From: Eustoma russellianum
Taxonomy: Eukaryota > Streptophyta > Magnoliopsida > Gentianales > Gentianaceae
DNA: 64,000 nt
Direction: 5' to 3'
NCBI GenBank assembly: GCA_036186865.1
Contig: AP025040.1
Coordinates: forward strand, 45,572,321-45,636,320
Shown here: in pieces, positions 10,945 through 21,149 of the stretch
How the letters are laid out: every line of letters starts with the position of its first letter
How positions within the stretch are numbered: position 1 is the first letter of the stretch
Program-made: the position numbers and the translations under genes
The notes under the pieces: model-generated
Told to the model about the DNA's origin: nothing
Database searches by the model: none
The model's input: only the letters and a program-made list of their open reading frames with translations

Positions 10945-11142
10945 TGGCGGTTCAGGTCAAGAGAGATAGACAGTGAAGCAAAATATAAAGACTCTAATCA
11001 CGTAATGTCACGTGTATAAAAAGGGAAGAGGTTTAATTTTTTTTTTTAAAAAAAGAGTTGCTTGTACACGTGACAGCGTGTGATTGAAGGCCTCATATTT
11101 TGCCTCATTTTCTACCTCTCTTAATTTCAACCCGTTCAGATG
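10945..11142. repeat. MITE, family F, second copy
   Basis: Arms AAAATATAAAGACTCTAATC and GATTGAAGGCCTCATATTTT flank an oligo-T/oligo-A loop. The GTCACGTGTATA and TGTACACGTGACAG segments are the family's inner inverted repeat. Confidence 0.65.
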
Positions 11143-12572
11143 GTACTTTTAACTTAAACTAAATATTGTTAACGTTTTATCTCTATGTTCTTTGTCTACA
11201 ACCGTCATGAAATTCGTGTGGTTCCATTTCCATACATCTCTAGCGCCTTTGTTGTTTGCTATATGTTACCGAACTAACAAATATTAAGCTATATATAATG
11301 TGTATCAAATTATCAATGAGACTTTAGTTGGTGTCCAAAGTCATAAAGTCTTGATGTTAATACATGCATTTCTCAACTTGTATTAATAATTTTCGGACTA
11401 GTGAGGTTAAAACCTGAATAGTTGGCATTAGCTTTAGTAGACCTATCAGAAAGGTCACATGCCCATAACTCGGGATATTACAATTACAATATCAGAGAGA
11501 TGTCAAATGACTCATAATTTTGATAGGGATTCTAAGTGGATTCTGCAAAGATCATAACCCATTTAAGGAGGTACGATGTAATAGTCCGTCCTGTATTGAA
11601 AAATAGATAATTAAGACATATGATATAAGTATGAGCCTGTAACATTAATGTCTATTTGTGCTAATTATTGTAACTTATTTCTAGTATACTTACAGTAACA
11701 TCACCAAACTCATAACCTACACGTTACATGGATCTCTTGTAGGTTTACTAGCAAATATAGATAGACCGTTTATTGTAATACATATCTTGAGTTAGATCAT
11801 ACACAAAAGTATACTAATGTGCAATAGCGCCCCTAAAGACTTAGGAGGATTCAACCAAAGACTAAATGTAGCCTTAGGACACGTCTCGATGGTTTTGGGT
11901 TATGGTGTAAGATACATGTATAAGCATCCAGCTGTTAAAAATAAAATGAAAAATGCCACCAAGGTTTATATAGGTAGAAAATGTCAATAGCTTTTACACA
12001 AACAATGAGGCAAGCTATATGGTTGGGCTATCTTCTATGCCCATGAAATGTAGTACCATTTGTCCCTACTTGCATTACAGCTATTATGCTCTTTCCAAGT
12101 ACCTGCGAGACTCCGACTATAGCGAAAAACCATAACCCTATTACAAAAAAGTTTATGACATGAAACATCAATCGGACCTCTATCGGACTATCTCACGACA
12201 CGATAGAGATGAAAGTCAGATGTCTAAAGCTCGCTTTGACGGAATTTAGATTGCTTAGGCAGCTATACAAGGAGCTCACTACAAACAGTGAAGCTCCAAT
12301 ACCATGCGCTTACTTGGAAAGAGAGTCGAAAATCTTACTTGGGATAAGAATCGAACTCTCGCCACTCTCTCGAGCCTCCGCCACCGGAACCATTGCACCC
12401 TGTCCTGATAAACCCATTACATATTGCATATTGAATTGGGATATAATGTTTGGGTGTTTCTCATTTTTTAGACCTTAATGATAACTTGTGGTTTAAATAC
12501 ACTGGAAATGTGTTGTGGTTCGGTTGCATCATTTTCCAACTTTTCATTCTTGATAAACCAGAAATAATCATC
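11143..12572. other. intergenic DNA with a possible tRNA-derived relic
   Basis: No gene was found. On the minus strand near 12340-12415 a box-B-like GAGTTCGATTCTTATCCC follows a GGTTCCGGTGGCGG stretch, which suggests a tRNA-derived relic. The acceptor arms do not pair convincingly, so it is not called as a tRNA. Confidence 0.3.
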
Positions 12573-12642
12573 TGTTAGTCAACGACAGTCAACGGCAGAT
12601 ATTGTGCAAGTATATAACTCCTACAGTTCAGCACCCAAACAT

Positions 12643-14082
12643 TGTAAGGTCCGAAAATACACTCTAGAGGGGGGGTGAATAGAGTGTTTGGCTCTTTTGC
12701 GTGATTTTTCTTGTTTTTCTCAACTCAAAAAGATATTCAAAATCAGAGCAAGAATTGGAGATGAGAGACAATGAAAGAGTACACCGGATATAGAGTGGTT
12801 CGAATCGTAAATGATTCTACTCCACTACCACTTTGTTTCCAAAGTGGATTTTCAACAACTACTCTTCTTATTATGAACAATAAGAACAACCACAGCAATA
12901 CTTACACTAACACTTTAGTGTAAGCAACAACAACAGCAACTTCTTGCACAACACACTTGTGCAACTACAGCAACTACAGCTCTTAGCAAGAACAACTTCT
13001 TGCTTCCTCACAACTTCAACAAAAGTTCTCTCAAGAACTTCTCACAATGGGTTGAAGATATATAGTAAGGTTCACACTCTCTCACAAGTCTAAGCACAAG
13101 CTATAGATCAAATATTTATGGTTCCTCTTGTGCTTGACTCTCTCTCAATATACAAACAATGAAGATCAAAGAAAGCTAAACAAGCTTTTAAACAAATTTA
13201 CAAGTATGAGAGAAATATACAACAATGTAAGGTGAAGCTAGATGATGTTGAAAGTGTGTAATTGCTTCATCCAAGCCTTCTACATTTATAGAAGAAGTTC
13301 ACCACGTTTTTGAGGCCTTCCACCAAGTCTTCATCTTCAAAAAATGTCAAAATAGTGCCCAAATAGTCTTTAGCCAACCTATGAAGTGATTTGATCTTGG
13401 ATAGCCACCCTAGAGAATCTTAGACATGGTTAAAATAGTCAAGGAAGCATGTAGTATGTTGGGTTAAAGTCCACAAGAAATTTGAGCAAGATTGGAGAGA
13501 GAAAACATCATAAATCTCCCTTGGATTTTGTTCCAACGTTTGAAAAATTTTGAATTCTGGAGACGTCGATCGATCTACGTGCCAGAGCTGAGAGATCGAC
13601 GTCTCTCAGTCAGACGTCGATCGATCGACGTGTGCCTGCTGAGAGATCGACGTCTCTCAGTCAGACGTCGATCGATCGACGTGTGCCTGCTGAGAGATCG
13701 ACGTCTCTCAGTCAGACGTCGATCGATCGACGTATGTCTGCTGAGAGATCGACGTCTCTCAGTCAGACGTCGATCGATCGACGTATGTCTGGCTGAGAGA
13801 TCGACGTCTCTCAGTCAGACGTCGATCGATCGACATACCTTATACTGAGAGATCTACGTCTCTCAGTTATACGTCAATCGATCCATGTCTCTTTACGTGG
13901 ATCTAAGATCTCAAACGTTTTCCAAGTTTTTCATGGATCTTGTCATGTGGTACCTGAGGGGATGACGTGTTTTTCAACCGGTCTATGAGAACTTTACGTT
14001 TCGCACATGTTTAATTTATTTTGAACTTAAGGTGTGAAATCAAACATCTTTTTATATCATCAAAACGTTTTATAATCTTACA
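12643..14082 (-). repeat. 3' LTR of the Sirevirus
   Basis: 1440 bp with TG...CA ends (TGTAAG...CTTACA on both strands because the termini are inverted). It contains the 51-bp palindromic tandem repeat at 13561-13890 and lacks the gap present in the other LTR. Confidence 0.95.
13561..13890. repeat. 51-bp tandem repeat array of CGATCGATCG palindromes in the 3' LTR
   Basis: About five consecutive 51-bp units, each combining two short palindromes: GAGAGATCGACGTCTCTC and ACGTCGATCGATCGACGT. The flanking units are degenerate. Because 51 is divisible by 3, one frame stays open through the array, which produces a meaningless arginine-rich ORF. The identical array in the 5' LTR is at 22090-22420. Confidence 0.95.
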
Positions 14083-14096
14083 ATCTCCCCCTTTTT
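14083..14096 (-). other. polypurine tract next to the 3' LTR, with upstream PPT-like copies
   Basis: On the minus strand AAAAAGGGGGAGAT directly precedes the 3' LTR. Similar GGGGGAG tracts occur at about 14175, 14258 and 14546, all in the same orientation. Multiple polypurine tracts are a reported Sirevirus trait (established knowledge, recalled and not checked). Confidence 0.8.
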
Positions 14097-14704
14097 GATG
14101 ATTTCAAAACCAAGATTCTAAAAAGTTTTTGCGCCGTTTCAATTGTCTGAATGTTTCAAAATTTGAAAAGCATCAATCTCCCCCTAAGTATATGCACTCT
14201 TTACTTTCAAAAAAAATCAATTTTGAACCCAATCAAAATACTCTTCCTTACATTTGCTCCCCCCCTCAACCAATCAACAATTTTCAATGGTTTGCATTTT
14301 TCGAACTTTTTGCCAAAAGCAATTTACCATTGTAACACATAAGCCACTTAAGCAACATGCCATTTTTCATCAAGCCAAAAAAAATAATCAAATATACCAA
14401 GAACCCAACAATGCCAATGATACCAACAATGCCACCAAATCAAGACAACCATAATGCCAACAATGTCGATAAGCCATAATACCAATTAGTCGAAATGAGT
14501 CAAATCAATACCAAAACAATACTTAAAACAATACTTAAGTCATTCTCCCCCTTTTTGAAAGCATCAAACAATAGTAAAGTTAAAGCACACCAAGTTTCAA
14601 CACAGAACTACGCTAGAATAGGGGAAAAAAATCATCTAGTCTTCATCAGACGAAAACGTAATTCCAGGAATACACGCTTTCATTTTGGCCTTGAACTTGG
14701 CAAA

Positions 14705-15889
14705 TCATGATTCATGCACCGTCACTTTGCCCTTTAGCTCGCCAACCTCCTGTTGAAGACTGAGGACTTGAGCTTGGAGTTCCGGGACATTTGAGCTTAA
14801 GCGACTTGTTTGAGCTTGTGTCTCCGGTTCCGGAATGGGTGCCTCATCCAGAATGTCTTCTTCTTCTCGTTCTTCCTCTTGCTCTTTCCTCATTGCCTCT
14901 TTTCTAGATTTCAGGATTTGTTGGATGTTGGCTTTGTCATAGTAGTCCTTGTGCGTTATATTGTCAACATCCATATCATCCACATAAATTCCCGACTTCA
15001 CAAGCATTCTATAGATAAGATTACTGTAGGGAAGGGCCTTGTTTTGTTTGGTTGCGGCCTCCACTACGTTCGTCATAAAAAGGTTTCCAAAGTTAACCTT
15101 CTCTCGGTTAGCTATTCTATATGCTATGTAAAAGTCGAGGTTACTAGGCAATTTGGCAGATTTACCATTGACACAGAATGTAACAATGGCAAGAAGGGTA
15201 CGGTAAACCAAAGGCATATCATTAGTGTTTTTACTAGGATGAAAACCTAAGAAGGTTTTTACCTCATCTTCGGAAACCTTCCACCTAGCCGTATCCCATT
15301 TCCAAGCATCAAACTCATAGTATCCTTCATTTGGCACACCAATCAAATTGCAGATTTTTGCAATTGTTAACCTCAAATGATGCCCATCAATAACCGAGTT
15401 TAGAGCAAAAGGAATACCATTCAAATACTCAATCCATAAGTTTGCATAAAAAAGCCTTGTATACGTAGTGGACATTTTTAGCATCTCTTGTTGATTCCAA
15501 ATACTCCTCCACTCTTGAAAATCTAACCACTCAATGATGTCTCTTAGTTCATCATTGCTTAGAATATCGTTTATTCTAAGCAATTTGAGTGGGATAGTGG
15601 CTCTCTGATCATCTTCCCACTTATTAAACAAATTTTGAGAATGTCTAGAGATATAACTTACGTGCCCAGGGATTAGGGGTTCCTCCAAAGCATCCTTTGC
15701 ATCTTTGGTTTTGACCCAAGGGAAGTTTGAGAGGGTCAACTCACTCCTAAGCTCTTCAAGTACTTGAGCCCCACTTTCATCCATAGGTTGCTTTCTTCTA
15801 GGTTGAGAGGATTGACCACGAGAAGAGCTTGAACCTTCACCCCTAGAGGATCTTGGTCTCTTGGTTGTATTCTTGCTTCTTGAAGACAT
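14705..15889 (-). CDS. extra ORF of the Sirevirus (putative plant transposon protein / env-like position)
   Basis: Intact 394-aa ORF, same orientation as pol and starting 394 bp after its stop. Residues 1-40 are Ser/Arg/Lys-rich (MSSRSKNTTKRPRSSRGEG), resembling a nuclear-localisation or nucleic-acid-binding tail. Residues about 125-215 have TRLFYANLWIEYLNG, a LRLTIAKICNLIGVP stretch and YYEFDAWKW, in the style of the plant-specific domain annotated as putative plant transposon protein (PF20167-like, from memory). The C-terminus has a charged coiled coil (RKEAMRKEQEEEREEED) and a heptad-like end (VPELQAQVLSLQQEV). No signal peptide or clear transmembrane helix is visible, so an envelope role is doubtful. 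Its position matches the env-like ORF of SIRE1-type elements. Function unknown. Confidence 0.8.
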   Translation of the reverse strand: MSSRSKNTTKRPRSSRGEGSSSSRGQSSQPRRKQPMDESGAQVLEELRSELTLSNFPWVKTKDAKDALEEPLIPGHVSYISRHSQNLFNKWEDDQRATIPLKLLRINDILSNDELRDIIEWLDFQEWRSIWNQQEMLKMSTTYTRLFYANLWIEYLNGIPFALNSVIDGHHLRLTIAKICNLIGVPNEGYYEFDAWKWDTARWKVSEDEVKTFLGFHPSKNTNDMPLVYRTLLAIVTFCVNGKSAKLPSNLDFYIAYRIANREKVNFGNLFMTNVVEAATKQNKALPYSNLIYRMLVKSGIYVDDMDVDNITHKDYYDKANIQQILKSRKEAMRKEQEEEREEEDILDEAPIPEPETQAQTSRLSSNVPELQAQVLSLQQEVGELKGKVTVHES

Positions 15890-16138
15890 TTGAGGAGAAT
15901 TTTTAGGGCTAGAACAGTTTTTGGATTTGAAATTTTGGGGATTTTAGGTTGAAATGGAAGATTTCAAGGGAGGAACTCAAGATTTAAGAGTAGAAATGAG
16001 TTAGATCTTGATTTGGAGATGAATTTGAGGAGAGAAACGTTTTTGGAAGAGAAAAACGGCTGCTCTCTTAGGGTTTTGCTGCTGGAACAGGGAAGAAATG
16101 AGGGAGGGTTGCGTTTCTGCAGAAATTTATAGCTGCAG

Positions 16139-16250
16139 AATTCGATGACGTCGATCGATCGACGTCAGAGTTCGACGTACGTCGATCGATCGATGTCAGA
16201 GATCGACGTATGTCGATCTCTCGTTTTAGACACGTCGATCGTTCGACGTG
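16139..16250. repeat. palindrome cluster between pol and the extra ORF
   Basis: Four diverged versions of the LTR palindrome (GACGTCGATCGATCGACGTC, TACGTCGATCGATCGATGT, GACGTATGTCGATC, CACGTCGATCGTTCGACGTG) lie in the 394-bp spacer, just upstream of the extra ORF on its own strand. The motif is therefore not confined to the LTRs. Confidence 0.85.
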
Positions 16251-16283
16251 CCCCCTATTTTGGGTTTTCCATTTTTCATCCCC

Positions 16284-17555
16284 TTAACTGATGTTTATCA
16301 TTCCTAATCTTGTTCTAATTGATTCGAATGTCTCGGTGGGAAGAGATTTGGTAAAGATATCAGCCAATTGGTCATTTGTTGAAACAAACTCAATGCATAC
16401 CAAACCTTTTTGGATGCAATCTCTTATGAAGTGATGCCTCACTTCAATGTGTTTTGTTCTACTATGATGAACCGGGTTTTGTGCTATACTTATGGCTGAG
16501 GTATTATCACATAAGATGGGAACTTTATCAAACTTAACATTGTAATCATTCAATGTGTTTGTCATCCAAAGTAGTTGTGCACAACATGAAGCGGCCGATA
16601 TATATTCGGATTCCGCCGTTGAAAGTGACACACTATTTTGTTTCTTGGAAAACCAAGAAACTAAGCAATCTCCAAGAAATTGACATGTTCCGGACGTGCT
16701 TTTCCTATCAACAAGGTTTCCGGCATAGTCAGAGTCACTATACCCTCTTAAATCAAAACATCCATTTTTGGGATAAAACAATCCAAAGTTCAAAGTTCCT
16801 TTTAAATACCTAAAGATACGTTTAATGGCAACTAAATGCGATTCCTTAGGCATACTTTGAAATCTAGCACATAAGCACACAGCATGCAAAATATCCGGCC
16901 TACTAGCAGTCAAATAAAGTAAACTACCAATCATACCCCTATATTTTGTTACCTCAACCGGCTTTCCTTTTTCGTCTTTGTCAAGCTTTGTACTTGTGCT
17001 CATCGGAGTGCTCACACTTCTTCCATCCTCGAATTTGTACTTCTTGAGCAAATCCTTCGTATACTTTGTTTGAGATATGTACACTCCATCTTGAGTTTGC
17101 TTGATTTGTAGACCAAGAAAGTAGTTGAGTTCACCCATCATGCTCATTTCAAATTCTCCTTCCATCAATTTAGCAAAATGCTTACAAAGAGAATCATTAG
17201 TAGCACCAAATATGATATCATCCACATAAATTTGAACAAGCAATTGATGGTTTCCTTGTTCTTTAATAAAAAGAGTAGTGTCGACTTTTCCTCTTGAAAA
17301 CTCGTTTTCAAGTAGGAAGTTACTTAATCTATCATACCAAGCCCTAGGAGCTTGTTTAAGTCCATAAAGGGCCTTTTTGAGTCTAAAAACATGATTTGGA
17401 TAATCATGATTTTCAAACCCCGGAGGTTGAGCTACATAAACCTCCTCTTGAATTATTCCATTCAAGAATGCGGATTTCACATCCATTTGATATAGTTTGA
17501 AATCCTTATAGCATGCATATGCTAATAACATCCTAATAGCTTCTAACCTAGCCAC
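16284..17555 (-). pseudogene. Sirevirus pol, second part: reverse transcriptase and RNase H
   Basis: 423-residue frame. RT motifs: YQMDVKSAFLNG, KKALYGLKQAPRAWYDR and the catalytic YVDD in VQIYVDDIIFG near residue 112. RNase H motifs: YSDSDYAGN, SLSTAESEYISAA and the C-terminal ADIFTKSLP. The open frame lacks its natural N-terminus. It overlaps the end of the upstream pol frame by 13 bp in another frame, which looks like a one-base deletion at about 17560 in the RT domain. Normally this would be continuous with integrase. Confidence 0.9.
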
Positions 17556-19375
17556 GGGGCAAAAGTTTCATCGTAGTCTATGCCTTCCTCTTGCCTATAG
17601 CCTTGGGCTACTAACCTAGCTTTGTTTCTAGTAATGTTTCCTTTATCATCCATTTTGTTTCTAAATACCCATTTAGTGCCAATTACGGGATGATCACTAG
17701 GTTTAGCAACTAATTCCCACACATCACTTCTTTCAAATTGATTTAATTCTTCTTGCATAGCTAATACCCAATCTTCATCATTTATTGCTTCTTTTATATT
17801 TTTAGGCTCAACTTGTGAAATGAAGGCATTTTCATTGAATTTTCTCCTTGTCATTACACCTTGGCTAGTTTCACCTAGTATCAACTCTTTAGGGTGATCT
17901 TTTCTATATTTATATGAGTCCGGCAAATTTGAGGTATCCCCTCTGACTTCTTCATCTTCAACCTTAGGTTCAAGTGGATCAATCCTAAGGTCGATGACAA
18001 TATCACCTTTTGGATTCTCAAATTTTTCTATATGACTTACTTCAATTATTTCATCTTCATCATCATCATTATTGACGTTTGACTTATCATCAATAAATTC
18101 ACTAAACTTGACATGGATTGATTCTTCAACTTTCATACTTCTCTTATTATATACTCTAAATGCTTTGCTATTTTGAGCATAACCCATAAAGATTCCTTCA
18201 TCCGCTTTGAAGTCGAGTTTATCCAAGTTGTCTTTGGTGTTAAGTATAAAACACTTACAACCAAAAACCTTGAAATAACCAATATTTGGTACTCTACCTT
18301 TCCAAAGCTCATAAGGAGTCTTTTTGAGAAATGGTCTCAAATAAACTCTATTGATCACATGACAAGCGGTATTTACCGCTTCGGCCCAAAAATATTTGGG
18401 TAGCACAAATTCATTTAGCATGGCTCTACTCATTTCTTGAAGTGTTCTATTTTTCCTTTCCGCAACACCATTTTGTTGAGGAGTTCTTGGAGCTGAAAAA
18501 TTGTGTCCATACCCTTTGGATACACAAAATTCTTGGAATTCTCCATCAAACTCACCACCTCTATCACTTCTAATTTCCTTAATTGTGTCTTCTTTTTGAT
18601 TTTCTAATCTCTTACAAAGCTTGATAAATTCTTGACATGCATCATTCTTTTTAGCTAAGAACATTACCCAAGTGTACCTAGAGTAGTCATCTACCACCAC
18701 AAAGGTGTAATGTTTTCCACTTAGGCTTGCTGTACCAATATCCCCGTACAAATCCATATGAAGCAATTGTAGAGGTTTGGTGGTGGAGATTTCACTTTTG
18801 GGCTTGAAACTTGTTTTAACAAGCTTTGCTTTTTGACAAGTGTCACATAAGCCATGGTTTTCGAAATTTAGTTTTGGAAGACCTTGGACTTTTTCATTTT
18901 TGCAAATCTCTTTGAAATTCTTGAAACTAATGTGTCCAAGTCGTCTATGCCATAGTTGAGTCAAATCATTTTTGGCAACTAGGCAAGAAACATTTTGTGA
19001 TATCAAATCATGTGTGCTAAATTTGTAAACATCATTTTTACGAATAGCTTCGAAAACAATCTTATCGTTCTTTTTCACAACACATTTTCTTTTCACAAAC
19101 TCAATTTGAAAATTAGCATCACATAGTTGGCTGACACTTATCAAATTATACTTAAGCCCTTCTACATATAGTACATTATTAATAGTAAAGGAAGAATTAC
19201 CAATTTCTCCATGTCCAAGGATTTTGGCTCTCCCATTGCCAAAATGCACCGTTCCACCATCTTGGAGCTTGAGCTTGGTGAACAACGTCTTGTCTCCGGT
19301 CATGTGAGTTGAACATCCGCTGTCCATAAGCCATTTGGTTCCTTCTTCTTTGGCTACTCCATTTATCTTGAGAGC
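17543..19375 (-). pseudogene. Sirevirus pol, first part: protease, integrase and RT start
   Basis: The frame is open from 19375 with its first Met at 19327. The protease active site DSG lies in MDSGCSTHMTGD. GAG-pre-integrase follows (LWHRRLGHISF, then CDTCQKAK), then the integrase core with the Asp in LLHMDLYGD, the second Asp in IRSDRGGEFDGEF and the Glu in NGVAERKNR. A linker precedes the first RT block (NKARLVAQGYRQEEGIDYDE), after which the frame is lost at about 17560. Its start overlaps gag in a different frame. Confidence 0.92.
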
Positions 19376-21125
19376 CTACAAAACCAAAAGATGTATGCAT
19401 TGGTACCCTTTGATGATTGGGTCCTTTAGGGTTAGTTTTTCGACCCTTAGGCTTCCAAACGTATGTGCTCTCAAATCGAGCTCTACATGCTTTCTTTACA
19501 TGTCCTAGTTTGTTGCAATAAAAACACGTGGGTACAAGCTTTGGTTTAGAAGATGATAAATTTTGTTGTGATTTTCTATTGTTTGCCTTTTTCTTTAAAG
19601 ACTTGGGTTTAATAGAAGATGATGAGTTAAATCCTAAACCGGATTTATCATTTCCAATTCGTTGATTTCCAAGTAGTATGTCTAAGTTGTTTTTCCCATT
19701 TGTTAGTCTTTGTAAGTCTAATTTTAGTTTTTCACATTCTTTTCTAATTTCTTCCTTTTCATGAGCTACGGTTTTATGCATAGTAAGTATGATATCATGC
19801 TCTTGAACCATCAAAATATTTTTGTCATGCAAGCTCTTATTTTCTAAAATGCATTTCTTGAACTCTTTCTTTAAATGCTTATATTTCAAATTTAATTTTT
19901 CAAAGTCATCTTGCAAATCTCCTATTTCATCATGCAAATTTAAAGGGTTAGAGTTTACCTCAAGATCGTCTTCAATCGCCATAAGACAAGTATGTTGAAC
20001 CTTTGAATTTTCAACCATTGCCACAAGTCCAACACCTTGATCTTCACTCTCTTCTCCTTCCGATTCCGAAAGGAGATCATCCCACGTGGTTACCTCCGCA
20101 TTGAGGGCTTTCTTCTTTTGAGGAAAGACTTTCTTTTCTTGCTTTTGCGGCTCTTTTACGTGACAATCGGCAATGAAGTGACCGGGTCGACCACATCTAT
20201 AGCAACTTTCACTTGCTTCTTTTTCTTTAGATGGTTTCTTGAAAAACTTTCTTGCTTGAGCTTTGTTTCTAGTTGCCATTCTTCTAAATTTTCTTACAAG
20301 AAGGGCAACTTCCTCATCCGAATCATCGGACTCTACCACCAATCCTTTGTGTGATGCTTGTGTAGGCTTGATAGGATTCATCCTATTTTGTTCATCAATA
20401 AGAATTTCATGAGTAAGAAGATTATCGGATAGCTCATCAAGAGTAAGAGTCTTGAGATTCTTTGATTCGGTGATGGCAGTGACTTTGGGTGTCCATTCTC
20501 TTGGCAAGGAGTTGAGGAGTTTTGAGACAAGGTCTTCGTTTGAGATTTTCTTGTCAACCATAGAGAGTTGATTCACTATTCGTGTGAATCGGTCGATTGT
20601 CTCCTCAATCTTCTCACCGCTCTTCATTCCGAACATCTCATACTCCTTCATGAGCATGAGTCTTTTGGCCATTCTTACTTGCTCAGTTCCTTCATGTATC
20701 ATTTCAAGCCTTTTCCATGCCTCGTGGGCTGTTTCAAGGCCTTGGAGTCTAATGAGCTCAGTGGTAGTTAGAGCACTTGAGAGAATATCAAAAGCTTTAC
20801 CATTAATGGCGAACTTTATCTTCTCTTCGTCGGTGTAGTCATCCTCATCTTTAAACATTGATTCTCCTTTTGAGTTGGTAATCATTGGAACTTCAATTCC
20901 TTTGACAACAGCTCTCCATATATCAAATCCACAGCCTTTCAAATGATTGATCATTCGAAATTTCCACAAAGAATAGTTTTGGGCATCAAACATAGGAGCT
21001 TTAGTGTTTGATCCGGAAAATAGTGCAGTAGGCTTAGGAGATGAGGAGGTTGAGGTTGAGGTTGAGGTTGAGGTTGTCATTGCCATGATTTTTAACCTTG
21101 CTACTTGCAAAGATTGGCCAAGCAA
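19197..21125 (-). CDS. Sirevirus gag
   Basis: 642 residues from the first Met at 21125; the better start is probably the Met at 21086 (MAMTTSTSTS), just after a Ser/Thr-rich leader begins. A UBN2-type capsid region covers roughly residues 45-250 (NYSLWKFRMINHL, then MKSGEKIEETIDRFTRIVN). Two CCHC zinc knuckles follow: CYRCGRPGHFIADC near residue 305 and CFYCNKLGHVKKAC near 545. A coiled-coil-rich stretch lies between them. The last ~55 residues appear to be read out of frame, because the protease frame is open in parallel from 19375. Either a small indel or a natural frame change separates gag and pol. Confidence 0.9.
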   Translation of the reverse strand: MLGQSLQVARLKIMAMTTSTSTSTSTSSSPKPTALFSGSNTKAPMFDAQNYSLWKFRMINHLKGCGFDIWRAVVKGIEVPMITNSKGESMFKDEDDYTDEEKIKFAINGKAFDILSSALTTTELIRLQGLETAHEAWKRLEMIHEGTEQVRMAKRLMLMKEYEMFGMKSGEKIEETIDRFTRIVNQLSMVDKKISNEDLVSKLLNSLPREWTPKVTAITESKNLKTLTLDELSDNLLTHEILIDEQNRMNPIKPTQASHKGLVVESDDSDEEVALLVRKFRRMATRNKAQARKFFKKPSKEKEASESCYRCGRPGHFIADCHVKEPQKQEKKVFPQKKKALNAEVTTWDDLLSESEGEESEDQGVGLVAMVENSKVQHTCLMAIEDDLEVNSNPLNLHDEIGDLQDDFEKLNLKYKHLKKEFKKCILENKSLHDKNILMVQEHDIILTMHKTVAHEKEEIRKECEKLKLDLQRLTNGKNNLDILLGNQRIGNDKSGLGFNSSSSIKPKSLKKKANNRKSQQNLSSSKPKLVPTCFYCNKLGHVKKACRARFESTYVWKPKGRKTNPKGPNHQRVPMHTSFGFVGSQDKWSSQRRRNQMAYGQRMFNSHDRRQDVVHQAQAPRWWNGAFWQWESQNPWTWRNW

Positions 21126-21135
21126 TCAAGGTTAG

Positions 21136-21147
21136 GCTCTGATACCA
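21136..21147 (-). other. primer binding site of the Sirevirus
   Basis: The minus-strand sequence TGGTATCAGAGC lies 2 bp inside the 5' LTR and complements the 3' end of plant initiator-Met tRNA, the usual Ty1-copia primer. Confidence 0.95.
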
Positions 21148-21149
21148 AT

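Noticed and set aside
12340..12415. Possible tRNA gene on the minus strand with a clear box B.
   Set aside because: Acceptor and D arms do not pair properly and no terminator follows; kept only as a tRNA-derived relic.
13492..13848. Arginine-rich open frame in the LTR (and its twin at 22024-22380), resembling an SR-type protein.
   Set aside because: It is created by the 51-bp tandem repeat, whose length is a multiple of three. No start context or homology supports a protein.
13561..13890. Regular repeats reminiscent of a CRISPR array.
   Set aside because: The units are contiguous without unique spacers, lie in an LTR, occur identically in both LTRs, and the genome is eukaryotic.
14810..15250. 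146-codon open frame on the plus strand.
   Set aside because: It is antisense to the extra ORF of the Sirevirus, which has protein-like composition and element-strand orientation.
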